Of a DNA stretch of 64,000 nucleotides, positions 39,640 to 49,053 are shown in pieces (within the stretch, counting starts at the first letter, position 1; each line of letters begins with the position of its first letter). Where the stretch lies: contig NZ_CP047165.1 in NCBI RefSeq assembly GCF_009833965.1, forward strand, positions 2,046,001-2,110,000, in the 5' to 3' direction. Under the pieces are notes generated by a model that was not told the origin of the DNA, ran no database searches, and worked only from the letters and a program-made list of their open reading frames with translations. Made by a program: the position numbers and the translations under genes. This DNA is from Pelistega ratti (GTDB lineage: Bacteria; Pseudomonadota; Gammaproteobacteria; Burkholderiales; Burkholderiaceae_B).

Positions 39640-40723
39640 TTTGTCAAATTAAGCTAGACATTTTTAGACATTGCTTTTTTAAGAGCCTCTTTTAAATAGA
39701 TCAGAAAAACATGGTAAGGGGTTTTATAACCGAGAGATTTTCTAGGTATCATATTTATTTTATGAGCAATACTGGACAAATATGATTGAGTCATTCCTAT
39801 AAAATCAGTCTGTTTCGGTAGTCCATGTCGGCGTAATAATCCATTAGAATGTTCATTAAGTCCTCTCTGACTTGGACAGCCTGGATCGGCAAAGAAAATA
39901 TCAATATCATGTGCATTGGCAATCGTTTTCCAGTCAGAGAACTCTTTGCCTCTATCAAAGGTGATGGATTTAAATAAATGAGGTAGAGTTGAAAAAGAAG
40001 ACATCCAGCGACTGATTGCCTTTTGTATATCCTGTGCTTTTCGTCCATCTGTTTGTAAGGTAATAATAGCTTTAGACTTTCTCTCAACCAGTGTTATCAC
40101 CGCACTTTGATGATTTTTCCCTACGATAGTATCGCCTTCTAAATGTCCAAATTCTTCCTTAAACGCTGGATAATATTTGGCTCGTTCATGAATATCCCTT
40201 ACAAAAGCTTGTTTACCCCGTGTTTCTTTTCGTCCATTGGCTCTACGCTTACCTTTCCAAGGTAAATCCTCTTTCTTAAAAACACCTCGTTCCACTAAGC
40301 GATACAGTGTTCTCATTGAGCAAGAAATCTTCTTGCGATAGACCCCTTTAATCACATCAAAGTTCCACCCCTTATTCAAATGGGCTTGTATCAACGCTCT
40401 CTCTTTCTTGGATAATTGGGTTTTACCTTGTCCACAATAGCGCTTATTCTTTTTATACTGTTCATAATATTCATAGGCAGAGTAACCCTTTTTTAACATC
40501 GCTATTACCTTATAGATCGTTTGCCTTGACCGATTTAATGCCTTAGCTATATCTATTACTTTTTTACCAATTTGGTAATATGCCTCTATTATGACCAATT
40601 CATTTATGCTAAGATGTCTATAAGTCATTTATGTTAGTTCCTTTTCAGTAAATGTGGTGTTTATCTGAATCTAATGTAAATGGCTTTTTTGTCTAGTCTT
40701 TTGTCTAACTTAATTTTACAAAT
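39640..40723 (-). mobile_element. IS30-family insertion sequence, apparently intact
   Basis: The ends are inverted repeats of 22 bp with two mismatches: atttgtcaaattaagctaga at 39640 and the complement of 40702-40723. Inside each end TAGACA is repeated about 10-12 nt further in, a likely transposase-binding array. The element is about 1.08 kb with one transposase gene. No clear target-site duplication is visible, so the outer boundaries may shift by 1-2 nt. Confidence 0.85.
39654..40628 (-). CDS. IS30-family transposase
   Basis: 324 residues. An N-terminal helix-turn-helix (MTYRHLSINELVIIEAYYQI, then IAKALNRSRQTIYKV) precedes a DDE integrase core: Asp in LEGDTIVGK, Asp in TFDRGKEF and Glu in LNEHSNGLLRR. 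All three are present, so it may be active. AAGGAA precedes the ATG. Its stop lies just inside the left terminal repeat. The gene is on the same strand as the cassette downstream, so read-through into it is conceivable. Confidence 0.95.
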   Translation of the reverse strand: MTYRHLSINELVIIEAYYQIGKKVIDIAKALNRSRQTIYKVIAMLKKGYSAYEYYEQYKKNKRYCGQGKTQLSKKERALIQAHLNKGWNFDVIKGVYRKKISCSMRTLYRLVERGVFKKEDLPWKGKRRANGRKETRGKQAFVRDIHERAKYYPAFKEEFGHLEGDTIVGKNHQSAVITLVERKSKAIITLQTDGRKAQDIQKAISRWMSSFSTLPHLFKSITFDRGKEFSDWKTIANAHDIDIFFADPGCPSQRGLNEHSNGLLRRHGLPKQTDFIGMTQSYLSSIAHKINMIPRKSLGYKTPYHVFLIYLKEALKKAMSKNV

Positions 40724-40778
40724 TGGGTGTATTGATATCTTTCTCATTTAATAGAATATCTGTGCTATTTGAATAGGA

Positions 40779-41690
40779 TTAAGCACGACTATTACTTATT
40801 CGTTCTGATAGGAATGTTGATAATATATTGACTTTTGCACTATGTCGTAAATGGGGTGGATAGATAAGATAGATACCATCTTCCTCAAGAGTATCTGTTG
40901 GGGTAATTTGCCAGTCAATGAGAAGAGGGTGTAATTCTCCTGTTTGTAGGTAAGGCATGATGAGCCAGTCGGGCAGATGTGTGATTCCTTGTCCATTTAA
41001 TGCACTAGAAAGTAAAATATGAACGCTATTTGTACTGAGTGAACTATTTATTGGTATAAATTCACTTTTGCCCTTTTGTCGGAAAAACCATTTAGGAGCA
41101 TAGCCGTGATAAATATAAGGTAAACAGCGGTGATTCGTTAAATCAGATGGTGTTTTAGGGATACCGTATTGTGAGAGATAGTCTGGGGAGGCGACTAAGA
41201 GACGTTTTTGTGTGGTGAGTTTCTTGGCAATGAGCCTATCATCTGCTACTCTTCCTAGGCGAATGCCTATATCAAAGCCTTCTGTTATAAGATCAATAAA
41301 TGTATCTGTTACTAAGGCTTCTAATTCAATTTTTGGGTATTGTTGGGAAAATTCGATGATTAATGTACTTAATTTACTATTCCCATAATCGATTGGAAAG
41401 GTGATGCGTAGTTTACCTTGTGGCTCTGCTTGTTCGTTTTGTAATGATTGATTGGCATCAGCTAAGTCCGCTAGAATAGGGCGTATTTTAGTGAGATAAC
41501 GTTCTCCTGCTGCTGTGAGGGTGAGTTTACGTGTAGAGCGTGTAAATAGTGTAACACCAAGATGATTTTCTAGTGTATCAATTTGGCGAGTGACTGAGGA
41601 TACGGCAATGCCCATCAGTCGAGCTGTCGCAGTAAAACTACCATTATGAGCAATATGTTGAAAAATTGTAAGGGCATGAAAATAGTCCAT
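40779..41690 (-). CDS. LysR-family transcriptional regulator
   Basis: 303 residues. The winged HTH occupies the first 60 residues (FQHIAHNGSFTATARLMGIA, SSVTRQIDTLENHLGVTLF). The effector domain has YGNSKLSTLIIEFSQQYPKI and FDIGIRLG. It is divergent from the luciferase-like oxidoreductase gene at 41801 across 110 bp, which makes it the likely regulator of that gene. The inducer is unknown. Confidence 0.93.
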   Translation of the reverse strand: MDYFHALTIFQHIAHNGSFTATARLMGIAVSSVTRQIDTLENHLGVTLFTRSTRKLTLTAAGERYLTKIRPILADLADANQSLQNEQAEPQGKLRITFPIDYGNSKLSTLIIEFSQQYPKIELEALVTDTFIDLITEGFDIGIRLGRVADDRLIAKKLTTQKRLLVASPDYLSQYGIPKTPSDLTNHRCLPYIYHGYAPKWFFRQKGKSEFIPINSSLSTNSVHILLSSALNGQGITHLPDWLIMPYLQTGELHPLLIDWQITPTDTLEEDGIYLIYPPHLRHSAKVNILSTFLSERISNSRA

Positions 41691-41800
41691 TTTTATTCCT
41701 TTTATTATTGCGTTTTTTGCAAAACTATTTGTATTTTAAAACATATTATCATTTTAAATAATAAGAAATATAATATCTTCTATTGAAAAGGAGTACTAAG
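41691..41800. promoter_or_regulatory. Divergent promoter region of lysR and the LLM oxidoreductase
   Basis: 110 bp of AT-rich sequence. A TATAAT at 41769-41774 has a weak TTATCA 17 bp upstream and would serve the rightward gene. Direct AT-rich repeats (attttaaaa/attttaaat) between the genes could be LysR contacts. Confidence 0.4.
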
Positions 41801-42832
41801 ATGAAAAATGTACCAAATTTATCGATTTTAGGAAAAGACGATAGCCATTTATTTAATAATGCTGAAAGGGTAGCATCTAAAACAGATCTTTCACCTGACC
41901 TTGCTGATCATCGTGCTTTTTCTCGTGTGTTTCAACGTGATAAGCTTACCTTTGGGTTAATTGCACCATTTAAAGGGTATGCAGATGTGCCTATTCCAAG
42001 TATTGAAGACTTAGGGGATATAGCAGTATTAGCCGATCAATTAGGTTTTGCGGCATTATGGTTACGTGATGTACCTTTTTATGATCCAAACTTTGGTGAT
42101 GTCGGGCAAGGATTAGATCCGTTTGTATCGCTAGGCTATTTAGCGGCGAAAACAAAAGATATTGCTTTGGGTACAGCAGGGCTTGTTTCTCCTTTGCGTG
42201 AGCCTATTCATATCGCTAAAGCAGCAGCGAGTACAGATGTTTTAACAAATGGTCGGTTTATTTTGGGTTTATCGAGTGGTGATCGTCCTGTGGAGTATCC
42301 TGCATTTAAAGCAGATTTTGAGAATAGAGCAGAGCGTTTCCGTGAAAGCTGGGAAATGATAGATACCTTATTACGGAATGACTTTCCCCGTTTTAAAGGA
42401 AATCACTATGGGGATTTACAAGGGAATATTGATTTTATTCCTAAAATTAAACACCGCCTACCAATGGTGGCGATAGGACGTGCTAGACAAGAATTGAGTT
42501 GGTTAGCCAATCGTGCGGATGCGTGGATTTGGCATGGTGTTGATCCTAAAGATACCGCTAAAATAGTGAACACTTTATCGACTCTCAATCAAGATGGTAC
42601 ATGGCATCCTTTTGGCTATGCTAATTTTATTGATTTGTCTGAGGATAGAAATGAGCCTGTGCGTCTTTTTAATAAGATTTATTTGCGAGGTGGTGCAAAT
42701 GGTTTGAGAGAGTTCTATCAAGAGCAAAAAGCACAAGGTTTGGCTCATGTAACGCTTAACCTAAAACCTACGCGTAGAGGTAGTGTAGAGGTATTGCAAG
42801 AGCTAGCGGAAGAAGTGGTAGGGAAAGTGTAG
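41801..42832 (+). CDS. Luciferase-like (LLM class) flavin oxidoreductase
   Basis: 343 residues from the ATG that has AAGGAG 7 nt upstream. The fold is a TIM barrel of the bacterial-luciferase superfamily, with LADQLGFAALWLRDVP, DPFVSLGYLAAKTKDIALGT, GLVSPLREPIHIAK and GRFILGLSSGDRPVEY. It resembles the LLM subgroup TIGR03571. These use FMNH2 or F420; in this lineage FMN is likely. The substrate is unknown. Probably controlled by the divergent LysR protein. Confidence 0.88.
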   Translation: MKNVPNLSILGKDDSHLFNNAERVASKTDLSPDLADHRAFSRVFQRDKLTFGLIAPFKGYADVPIPSIEDLGDIAVLADQLGFAALWLRDVPFYDPNFGDVGQGLDPFVSLGYLAAKTKDIALGTAGLVSPLREPIHIAKAAASTDVLTNGRFILGLSSGDRPVEYPAFKADFENRAERFRESWEMIDTLLRNDFPRFKGNHYGDLQGNIDFIPKIKHRLPMVAIGRARQELSWLANRADAWIWHGVDPKDTAKIVNTLSTLNQDGTWHPFGYANFIDLSEDRNEPVRLFNKIYLRGGANGLREFYQEQKAQGLAHVTLNLKPTRRGSVEVLQELAEEVVGKV

Positions 42833-42883
42833 TGGTTGGATTGTTAATCCCTATCTATTAGCATATTATAGCTATTATAGTAA

Positions 42884-42976
42884 AAAGCACGGCAAAATAG
42901 TGTTAAGTCGATTAAGTTGTTTCTCGCTATGCTTGAAAAACTCGTTTGATTAATCACTATTTTCTGTGTTTTTTGC
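42884..42976. repeat. Dispersed intergenic repeat, copy A
   Basis: About 90 nt that align with 62725-62812. Shared blocks include aaagcacg, tgtt-agtcg, agttg, ctcgct, aaaactcg and tctgt-ttttt. Copies differ by small indels. Confidence 0.65.
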
Positions 42977-43092
42977 TACTAATCAGATAAATGAAATAAG
43001 TAAAGTAGAATGCTCTATTACCGTAGGTTAAATATGAATTATTTGAGTCTTTATAAATTTTGAGAAAAGGAAAACAATACTGAATCATATCT

Positions 43093-43111
43093 TATAGTGA
43101 TTATCACTATA
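43093..43111. promoter_or_regulatory. Fur-box-like 19-bp palindrome
   Basis: Tatagtgattatcactata matches the 19-bp Fur consensus (GATAATGATAATCATTATC) at 14 positions and is itself a perfect 8-bp inverted repeat. It lies about 230 bp before ctaG. AT-rich background makes this tentative. Confidence 0.35.
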
Positions 43112-43344
43112 CAAAATATATTTCTAAAATCAATCCTTAAAAATCTCCTTATCAAATATTAACTACATCTCCCTCATTTGATTTTTGTTAAAAAATATTT
43201 AAAAATAATTCTTTTTGTGGTTTAATTGTAAAAGAATTTACCGTACTATTATCAGATAGACTTTGTATTCTGATAAAATAACCCCTTTAAGTAAGAGAAT
43301 AAAAATAACTCAGTTGTTTTTAATATGAGTAGATAAGGATTTTT

Positions 43345-44166
43345 ATGGATTTAACGCTCGCACAGTGGCTCACACCTTGGGAGTTTTCCCCTACACTGAT
43401 GATTTGTTTTATAGTGAGTGCTTATCTATTTATTAAAGGCACATTGACTAGGCATGTGAGCTTCACTCGTCAGTTATTATTCTGGTCAGGTTGGGTGATG
43501 CTTTATTTATCTTTACATACCCATGTTGATTATTTTGCTGAAAGGGTATTTTTTGTTCATCGTGCTCAGCACGTTTTTTTACACCATTTAGCACCTCTAT
43601 TAGTGATGGCAGCCTATCCGGGTCAGGTGATGCGTGTAGGGATGCCTCGTTCTTGGCGAGTGGCGTTACGGCGGTTTTTGGCGAGTAGAGTAGGGCAGAT
43701 TGTAGAGCGTATTTGTACGGATAAATACTTTGTTCCTTTCCTTTTTGTCTTTTTAGTGTTGGTATGGTTGATACCAACGGTTCAATTTTATTCTATGCTG
43801 GATATTTACCTTTACCGCTTAATGAATTGGTCGGTAGTGGTCAGTGGTTTTATGTATTGGAATTTGGTGCTAGATAGACGTCCCTCTAAACCAGCGGCTA
43901 TGTCGCCAAGAGGAAGAATTTTATCCCCTATCTTTACGATGATTCCACAAATTATTGCCGGTATTTATATTGCACTTGCCCCTAATGATTTGTACCCTTT
44001 ATTTGATTTATGCGGAAGAGCCTTACCGATTTCTGCGAGTAAAGATCAGACTTTTGGTGGAATTATTATGTGGGTGCCTGCGGCAATTGTTGAAAGTTTT
44101 GGTATTTTGGTGGCATTGTCTAATTGGATGCGATTAGCGGCAAAAGGTCGTTTAGCAAAAAGATAA
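43345..44166 (+). CDS. ctaG: CtaG-type cytochrome c oxidase assembly protein
   Basis: 273 residues, an integral membrane protein of the caa3-type CtaG family (Caa3_CtaG). It has about six hydrophobic helices. The conserved histidine-rich region FVHRAQHVFLHHLAPLLVM could bind copper, and LFDLCGRALPISASKDQTFGG is another family block. It is thought to help deliver copper to terminal oxidases. It stands alone here with no oxidase gene near. Confidence 0.88.
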   Translation: MDLTLAQWLTPWEFSPTLMICFIVSAYLFIKGTLTRHVSFTRQLLFWSGWVMLYLSLHTHVDYFAERVFFVHRAQHVFLHHLAPLLVMAAYPGQVMRVGMPRSWRVALRRFLASRVGQIVERICTDKYFVPFLFVFLVLVWLIPTVQFYSMLDIYLYRLMNWSVVVSGFMYWNLVLDRRPSKPAAMSPRGRILSPIFTMIPQIIAGIYIALAPNDLYPLFDLCGRALPISASKDQTFGGIIMWVPAAIVESFGILVALSNWMRLAAKGRLAKR

Positions 44167-44368
44167 ATGCTACAAAAGAGGGGCTAAATTTACCTACACA
44201 TTACACCCTACACCCATTATGTAGTAGGAAAATCATTATCAATGTATATAGGTTCTATGCCCTCTAAATTATTTATACCCTATCGCAGTGGTATTTTTTT
44301 GCGCTACTTTTCTTGTATCGTACGTTACCCTCTATTTAGTATGTTTACTTAAACGGGTTACTTCCTTA

Positions 44369-45460
44369 TTATTGCTTATCCTCAAAAAAGCGGAGCACTC
44401 GCTGGCTTAGCCAACCTAAATGAGAGGGAAATCTTCCTTGAGAAAAACCAACATGCCCCCCATGTAAGGGTTGATGTAATAGCACTTCGCTTGATACCTC
44501 ATCTACTGTCGGTAGGCTATTTGCAGGAATAAAAGGATCATTTTTAGCGTTAAGAATCAGTGTAGGGGTATGAATATTTTTTAATACGGGTTTAGCAGAG
44601 CAACGTCTCCAATAATCTTCAGCATCTTTAAAACCATGTATAGGGCCGGTATAAATATCATCAAATGCTTTGAGGGTTTTAACCGCTAAGATTTCTTTAA
44701 TAGGGATAAGATCGGGAAACTGTTGGTATTTTTGTTGTATTTTGTGTTTCATACTACTGAGGAAATAGTTGGTATAAACCACTTTCCCAAAAAAGCCTGT
44801 CCCTAGCTGCTTACCGGCGGCAGATAAATCAGTAGGTGCTGAAATACCCACTGCTCCTTTTAAGAATATAGTTTGAGGTGATGCTTCACCGAGGTATTTT
44901 AAGAGGACATTACCCCCCATAGAAACCCCTGCAGCATACCATTGTGCATGAGGTAGTCGAGCCTTGATAGCGGACATCACTGTAGCAACATCGGCAATAT
45001 CGCCTGAAAAATAGGAACGAGCAAGTCGATTGGGTTCACCTGAACAGCCTCGAAAATGTGCCACAACAACCGCCCACCCCGCCAATCTTAAATCATGGCA
45101 AAGGGATTGTGCATAATGGCTTTGACTAGATCCTTCTAAACCATGAAAGAGAACAAATGCCTTGCCTGTATAATTTGGTATAGGGGTGGTATTTTTATTA
45201 GAAGTATCTATAGAAGAGGGGGTAAAAGTATTGCTCTTAACTGAGGCGGAGTGGAAAGCGTATTGCTCTATCGTATCAGTCGGATAGGGAGGAATATTCC
45301 AATCTAAATCAATAAAATCCTGATCTGGCGTAGTAATACGTTGTCGCTCAAATGCAATTTTGGGATAGCGGGCAAACTTGCTACCTATAATTGTTTGGCT
45401 TTGCCCCTCAGGCAACCAAAAGGGTGGATAAAATTCGCTCGTATCAATACGCCCAGCCAT
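44369..45460 (-). CDS. yheT: YheT-family alpha/beta hydrolase
   Basis: 363 residues. The N-terminal block YPPFWLPEGQSQTIIGS is the YheT opening. The fold has FHGLEGSSQSHYAQSL and the HFRGCSGEPN oxyanion region. The catalytic serine is in GVSMGGNVLLKYL, aspartate in NAKNDPFIP and histidine in HGGHVGF. The substrate in bacteria is unknown. The zinc-finger gene starts 3 bp upstream, so the two form an operon. Confidence 0.9.
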   Translation of the reverse strand: MAGRIDTSEFYPPFWLPEGQSQTIIGSKFARYPKIAFERQRITTPDQDFIDLDWNIPPYPTDTIEQYAFHSASVKSNTFTPSSIDTSNKNTTPIPNYTGKAFVLFHGLEGSSQSHYAQSLCHDLRLAGWAVVVAHFRGCSGEPNRLARSYFSGDIADVATVMSAIKARLPHAQWYAAGVSMGGNVLLKYLGEASPQTIFLKGAVGISAPTDLSAAGKQLGTGFFGKVVYTNYFLSSMKHKIQQKYQQFPDLIPIKEILAVKTLKAFDDIYTGPIHGFKDAEDYWRRCSAKPVLKNIHTPTLILNAKNDPFIPANSLPTVDEVSSEVLLHQPLHGGHVGFSQGRFPSHLGWLSQRVLRFFEDKQ

Positions 45461-45462
45461 TA

Positions 45463-45666
45463 TTAATGTCCTTTTAGTTTTTCACCTGCTTTGAGTGTGT
45501 AAGTGGTTGAACAGTAAGGGCAAGTTGCAGAGTGATCAGGTGAATGTGCAATATCTAAAAAGACACGCGGATGTAAGCGCCAACGAGGGGCGTTAGGTGG
45601 GGGACAGTATAAGGGAACGTCTTGGGCGGTTATTTCAATAACTTCAGGTTTTTTTTGATCTGCCAT
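45463..45666 (-). CDS. Small zinc-finger protein (zf-CHCC type), 67 aa
   Basis: 67 residues. It has HPRVFLDIAHSPDHSATCPYC with the CxxC zinc pair and the upstream Cys/His ligands of the zf-CHCC domain that is also found in mitochondrial complex I subunit NDUFS6. The ATG at 45666 has GGAGAAT at 6 nt; an earlier start at 45681 is unlikely. It is paired with the YheT hydrolase. The role is unknown. Confidence 0.82.
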   Translation of the reverse strand: MADQKKPEVIEITAQDVPLYCPPPNAPRWRLHPRVFLDIAHSPDHSATCPYCSTTYTLKAGEKLKGH

Positions 45667-45851
45667 GATAATTCTCCACAAATGAAAACTATTTTACCAT
45701 ATATACAAGCATATCTTTTTGATAAAGGTTACAATAGTAGCTTATGTGTAGAATCTTTGATTAACAGGGCTTTTATATTAAAAGCGCATATTTTATGGAT
45801 AAGTAGTGTTGTTTCTCAAAGATTTTCTTCTTATAAAAACTGAGCCTTATA

Positions 45852-47231
45852 ATGAGTGCAAACGAACACAAAAATAATTTAACTTTTAATGATTTTGGGT
45901 TGCATCCAGATTTACTTAAAGCGATTCAATTAAGTGGCTATACCAACCCTACACCTATTCAAGCACAAGCCATTGGTCCTATTATAGATGGATATGATGT
46001 CATGGGAGCTGCACAGACGGGTACAGGTAAGACAGCTGCATTTACACTACCGCTATTACATCGTATGATGCCTTTTGCGAGTACGAGTACATCGCCAGCA
46101 CGCCACCCTGTGAGAGCATTGATTTTAACCCCGACAAGAGAGTTGGCAGATCAAGTTGCAGATAATGTGAAACGCTATGCTGAAACATCACCCTTACGAT
46201 CTGCCGTTGTTTATGGTGGGGTAGATATTCACGCTCAGAAAGAAGAGTTGCGCCGTGGTTGTGAGGTATTGATTGCTACTCCCGGAAGATTGCTTGATCA
46301 TATTGAGCAGAAAAATATTTCATTGGCACAAGTCAATGTGTTGGTATTAGATGAGGCAGATAGAATGTTGGATATGGGATTTATGCCTGATTTAGAGCGT
46401 ATCCTACACCATCTACCTGTACAACGCCAAAGTTTATTATTTTCAGCGACATTTAGTCCTGACATTCGTAAATTAGGGCGAACTTTTTTAAAAAATCCTA
46501 TTGAAATTAGTGTGGCAGCGAGTAATACTGCTGCTTCAACCGTTACACAGATTGCCTATAAAGTACCGAATGAGCATAAAAAGGCGGCATTGGTTTTTTT
46601 ATTAAAAACGCGCAAATTGTCTCAAGTCATTATTTTTTCAAATACCAAAATAGGTACGGCACAAATTGCACGTGATTTAACGCAAGAGGGAATTACTGCA
46701 GAGTCGATTCATGGTGATAAATCGCAAATGGAACGAACACGTGCCTTAGAGGCTTTCAAAGAAGGGCGTGTGCAAGTGTTGGTGGCAACAGATGTGGCGG
46801 CTCGTGGTTTAGATGTAGCAGGTCTGGACTGTGTGATTAATATGGATTTGCCCTATAACCCTGAAGATTATGTTCATCGTATTGGGCGAACGGGTCGTGC
46901 GGGTGCATCAGGTATTGCGATTGCTTTTTATGGTGATCACAATGAAAAACAATTAGGGGATATTGAGGCGTTAATGAAAACCGCTGTTCCTAAAGAAGAT
47001 TTATATATCCCTGATGTTTTTTTAGAGCGCTATCACCCTGGTCGGAAGAAAGATACCTATCATCGATATAGTAAGCAAGAACCTATAGATCCTTTTTTCT
47101 ATGCTCCGTATGACCCAGAGGAAGATGATGGATTATTAGAGTCTTCTACTATTGAGAAAAGAGATTTCCCAGAGGTCAATGCACCACCGCTCGCGGTTTT
47201 ATTAGGTGGTCGTCCTAAGCCTAGAAAATAA
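45852..47231 (+). CDS. rhlE: DEAD-box RNA helicase, RhlE type
   Basis: 459 residues. Q motif and motif I are GYTNPTPIQAQAIG and AQTGTGKTAAF, motif Ia is PTRELADQ, motif II is LDEADRMLDMGF, motif III SAT, motif V ATDVAARGLDV and motif VI HRIGRTGRAG. The C-terminal tail is acidic then basic (GGRPKPRK). It is probably involved in mRNA turnover or ribosome assembly, which fits the nearby rne, though the genes are far apart. It is transcribed divergently from the zinc-finger gene. Confidence 0.93.
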   Translation: MSANEHKNNLTFNDFGLHPDLLKAIQLSGYTNPTPIQAQAIGPIIDGYDVMGAAQTGTGKTAAFTLPLLHRMMPFASTSTSPARHPVRALILTPTRELADQVADNVKRYAETSPLRSAVVYGGVDIHAQKEELRRGCEVLIATPGRLLDHIEQKNISLAQVNVLVLDEADRMLDMGFMPDLERILHHLPVQRQSLLFSATFSPDIRKLGRTFLKNPIEISVAASNTAASTVTQIAYKVPNEHKKAALVFLLKTRKLSQVIIFSNTKIGTAQIARDLTQEGITAESIHGDKSQMERTRALEAFKEGRVQVLVATDVAARGLDVAGLDCVINMDLPYNPEDYVHRIGRTGRAGASGIAIAFYGDHNEKQLGDIEALMKTAVPKEDLYIPDVFLERYHPGRKKDTYHRYSKQEPIDPFFYAPYDPEEDDGLLESSTIEKRDFPEVNAPPLAVLLGGRPKPRK

Positions 47232-47505
47232 TATAATTGATTTTTGCTTATATAAATCGTCATTTATAGATACCCTCAGTATTGGATTTTCTATATTGGG
47301 GGTATTGTTTTGTGGGCTAGAGTATTACTATTTTGAAAGGGATAAAAGAATATTAAATGGTCTTCATCGGTACTTATGGGGTTGTATTCCTATAAAAGCG
47401 TTTATTCTTTAGGATTAAATATTTTGTATAAGAAGAAACCTATCTAAAAGAGAATAGCTATACTAAAATATCTTTTAACCATAAAATAAATAGCCTGTTA
47501 CGTTT

Positions 47506-47895
47506 TTATCCCTCCAAGAGATTGGCTAAATTATCAGGCCCATTCTGTATGGTGTAAGTTGTCGCGAGATTTTCTTCAGTGGTTTGGATTAACCGCTTTA
47601 GGTGTTCGATATGCGGTAGCATAGTACCAAAGAAAAAGTTTTTATCTTGTTGTTGAATAAGGATGGTAGGAAAGTTTTCTACATCTATATCATCTAATAA
47701 TTCAGGTGAATCTTCTATATCTATCCAAACAAATAGATGCTGTGGAAATTGCTGGCTAAGTTGTTCAAAAGCAGTCAAGTAGGTGGTACAGGTATTGCAC
47801 CATTGCGCACAATAGCAAGCAATCGTCAATCCTGTTGAGTGTGTAAGTGCTGTTTTAAGCGTTTCTGCTTGAGTGACAATATCATTAATAAACAT
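47506..47895 (-). CDS. Thioredoxin-fold protein
   Basis: 129 residues. The active site is CYCAQWCNTC, a CxxC in thioredoxin position with WCNTC in place of WCGPC, and the cis-proline loop is ENFPTILI. The extra cysteines before the motif are unusual. It has no signal peptide, so it is probably cytoplasmic. The partner is unknown. It stands alone. Confidence 0.82.
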   Translation of the reverse strand: MFINDIVTQAETLKTALTHSTGLTIACYCAQWCNTCTTYLTAFEQLSQQFPQHLFVWIDIEDSPELLDDIDVENFPTILIQQQDKNFFFGTMLPHIEHLKRLIQTTEENLATTYTIQNGPDNLANLLEG

Positions 47896-48119
47896 AGAAA
47901 ATGGTTATCCTTATCATGCACAAAGATATGCTTGTGCTATTATAAAATAATTGCTTGGATATAAAATTTCTGATGAGGTTATTATATCTGTAAAAAGAGG
48001 TATGGCTATGCATTGATAAGGTAGTGTAACTTATTTAATCCAGTGGATAATCTGGTGTCGTGAGCTATTTTTTAGGATAGCGAAGATGTGAAGCAATAAA
48101 GATAAATGTAGGTAAAAAA

Positions 48120-48929
48120 ATGTCTCAGCAAAGAAAGTTTGGTTTAATTGTAGTGGGTGATGAGATTTTATCGGGTCGCCGTCAAGATGCGCATTTTAGC
48201 AAGGTGATTGAACTACTAGGCAAAAGGGGACTTCAGCTGTCATGGGCACATTTTGTTCCTGATGATTTTGATGCGTTAGTGCAAGAGTATCAACGCTCTT
48301 TTGCAAGTGGTGATATTGTGTTTTCTAGTGGTGGTATTGGTTCTACTCCTGATGATAAAACACGGGATGCGGTTGCTCATGCTTTAGAATTACCGCTACA
48401 GTTACACCCAGAGGCTGCCGAATTAATTACACAAAGAACGTTAAAAATGGCAGAAAAAGGTGTCTATAGTTCAGATATGGGAACCCCTGAAAATCAACGC
48501 CGTTTAGCAATGGGTTTATTTCCTCAGGGGGCAGAAATAGTTCCAAATGCCTATAATCAAATTCCCGGTTTTTTTATTAAAGATCATACCTTTGTACCGG
48601 GTTTTCCAGAAATGGCATGGTCAATGATAGAGTGGGTATTAGATACACATTATGCCTATTTACACAATACGCAGATAGAGCAAAGTCAGTCGGTATTTGT
48701 ATATAACTTACCAGAGTCTCGTATTACGGCAACACTTGAATTTATTGAAAATAAATGGCCATCGGTTAAAACATTTAGCCTACCAACGGTAGAGCGTAAT
48801 GGACAACCTCCTTATATTGATTTAGGGGTTAAGGGTGCTGACCAACAAGCATTACAAGAGGCTTTTGATCATCTCAAGGAGGCTGTGCTTCGTTTGGGTG
48901 GGCATTTTATGGATAAACTAGATAATTAA
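48120..48929 (+). CDS. Molybdopterin-binding (MoaB/CinA-N) domain protein
   Basis: 269 residues. The N-terminal domain has LIVVGDEILSGRRQDAH and VFSSGGIGSTPDDKTRDAVAHAL, the MoCF/CinA-N signature. VPGFPEMAWSM is a CinA-family block. It lacks the C-terminal CinA deamidase domain, so it is a short CinA-like protein. The role (pyrophosphatase or molybdopterin binding) is uncertain. It stands alone. Confidence 0.82.
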   Translation: MSQQRKFGLIVVGDEILSGRRQDAHFSKVIELLGKRGLQLSWAHFVPDDFDALVQEYQRSFASGDIVFSSGGIGSTPDDKTRDAVAHALELPLQLHPEAAELITQRTLKMAEKGVYSSDMGTPENQRRLAMGLFPQGAEIVPNAYNQIPGFFIKDHTFVPGFPEMAWSMIEWVLDTHYAYLHNTQIEQSQSVFVYNLPESRITATLEFIENKWPSVKTFSLPTVERNGQPPYIDLGVKGADQQALQEAFDHLKEAVLRLGGHFMDKLDN

Positions 48930-48993
48930 AGAGGATATTTATAAAATACGCAGATAATAGTTTAAATATAAAATTAAATACTATTAAAAATAT

Positions 48994-49031
48994 AAAAGGT
49001 ATCTTACTATGCCTGTAGTGAGATACCTTTT
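48994..49031. terminator. Bidirectional terminator between the CinA-like gene and pyrD
   Basis: A 15-bp inverted repeat, aaaaggtatcttact at 48994-49008 and its complement at 49017-49031 with one G-U pair, has A/T-rich tails on both sides. Confidence 0.8.
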
Positions 49032-49053
49032 CTGTAATTGCTTACTTAAAGCA

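Larger units (their letters stand above)
42833..43344. other. Intergenic region upstream of ctaG
   Basis: About 510 bp of AT-rich sequence without a gene. It contains one copy of a dispersed repeat (42884-42976) and a 19-bp palindrome like a Fur box (43093-43111). No clear promoter is identified. Confidence 0.45.

Noticed and set aside
47206..47412. A 68-codon frame overlapping the end of the RhlE gene
   Set aside because: It has no ribosome binding site, starts inside the helicase gene and matches nothing I know. The hydrophobic content reflects T-rich DNA.
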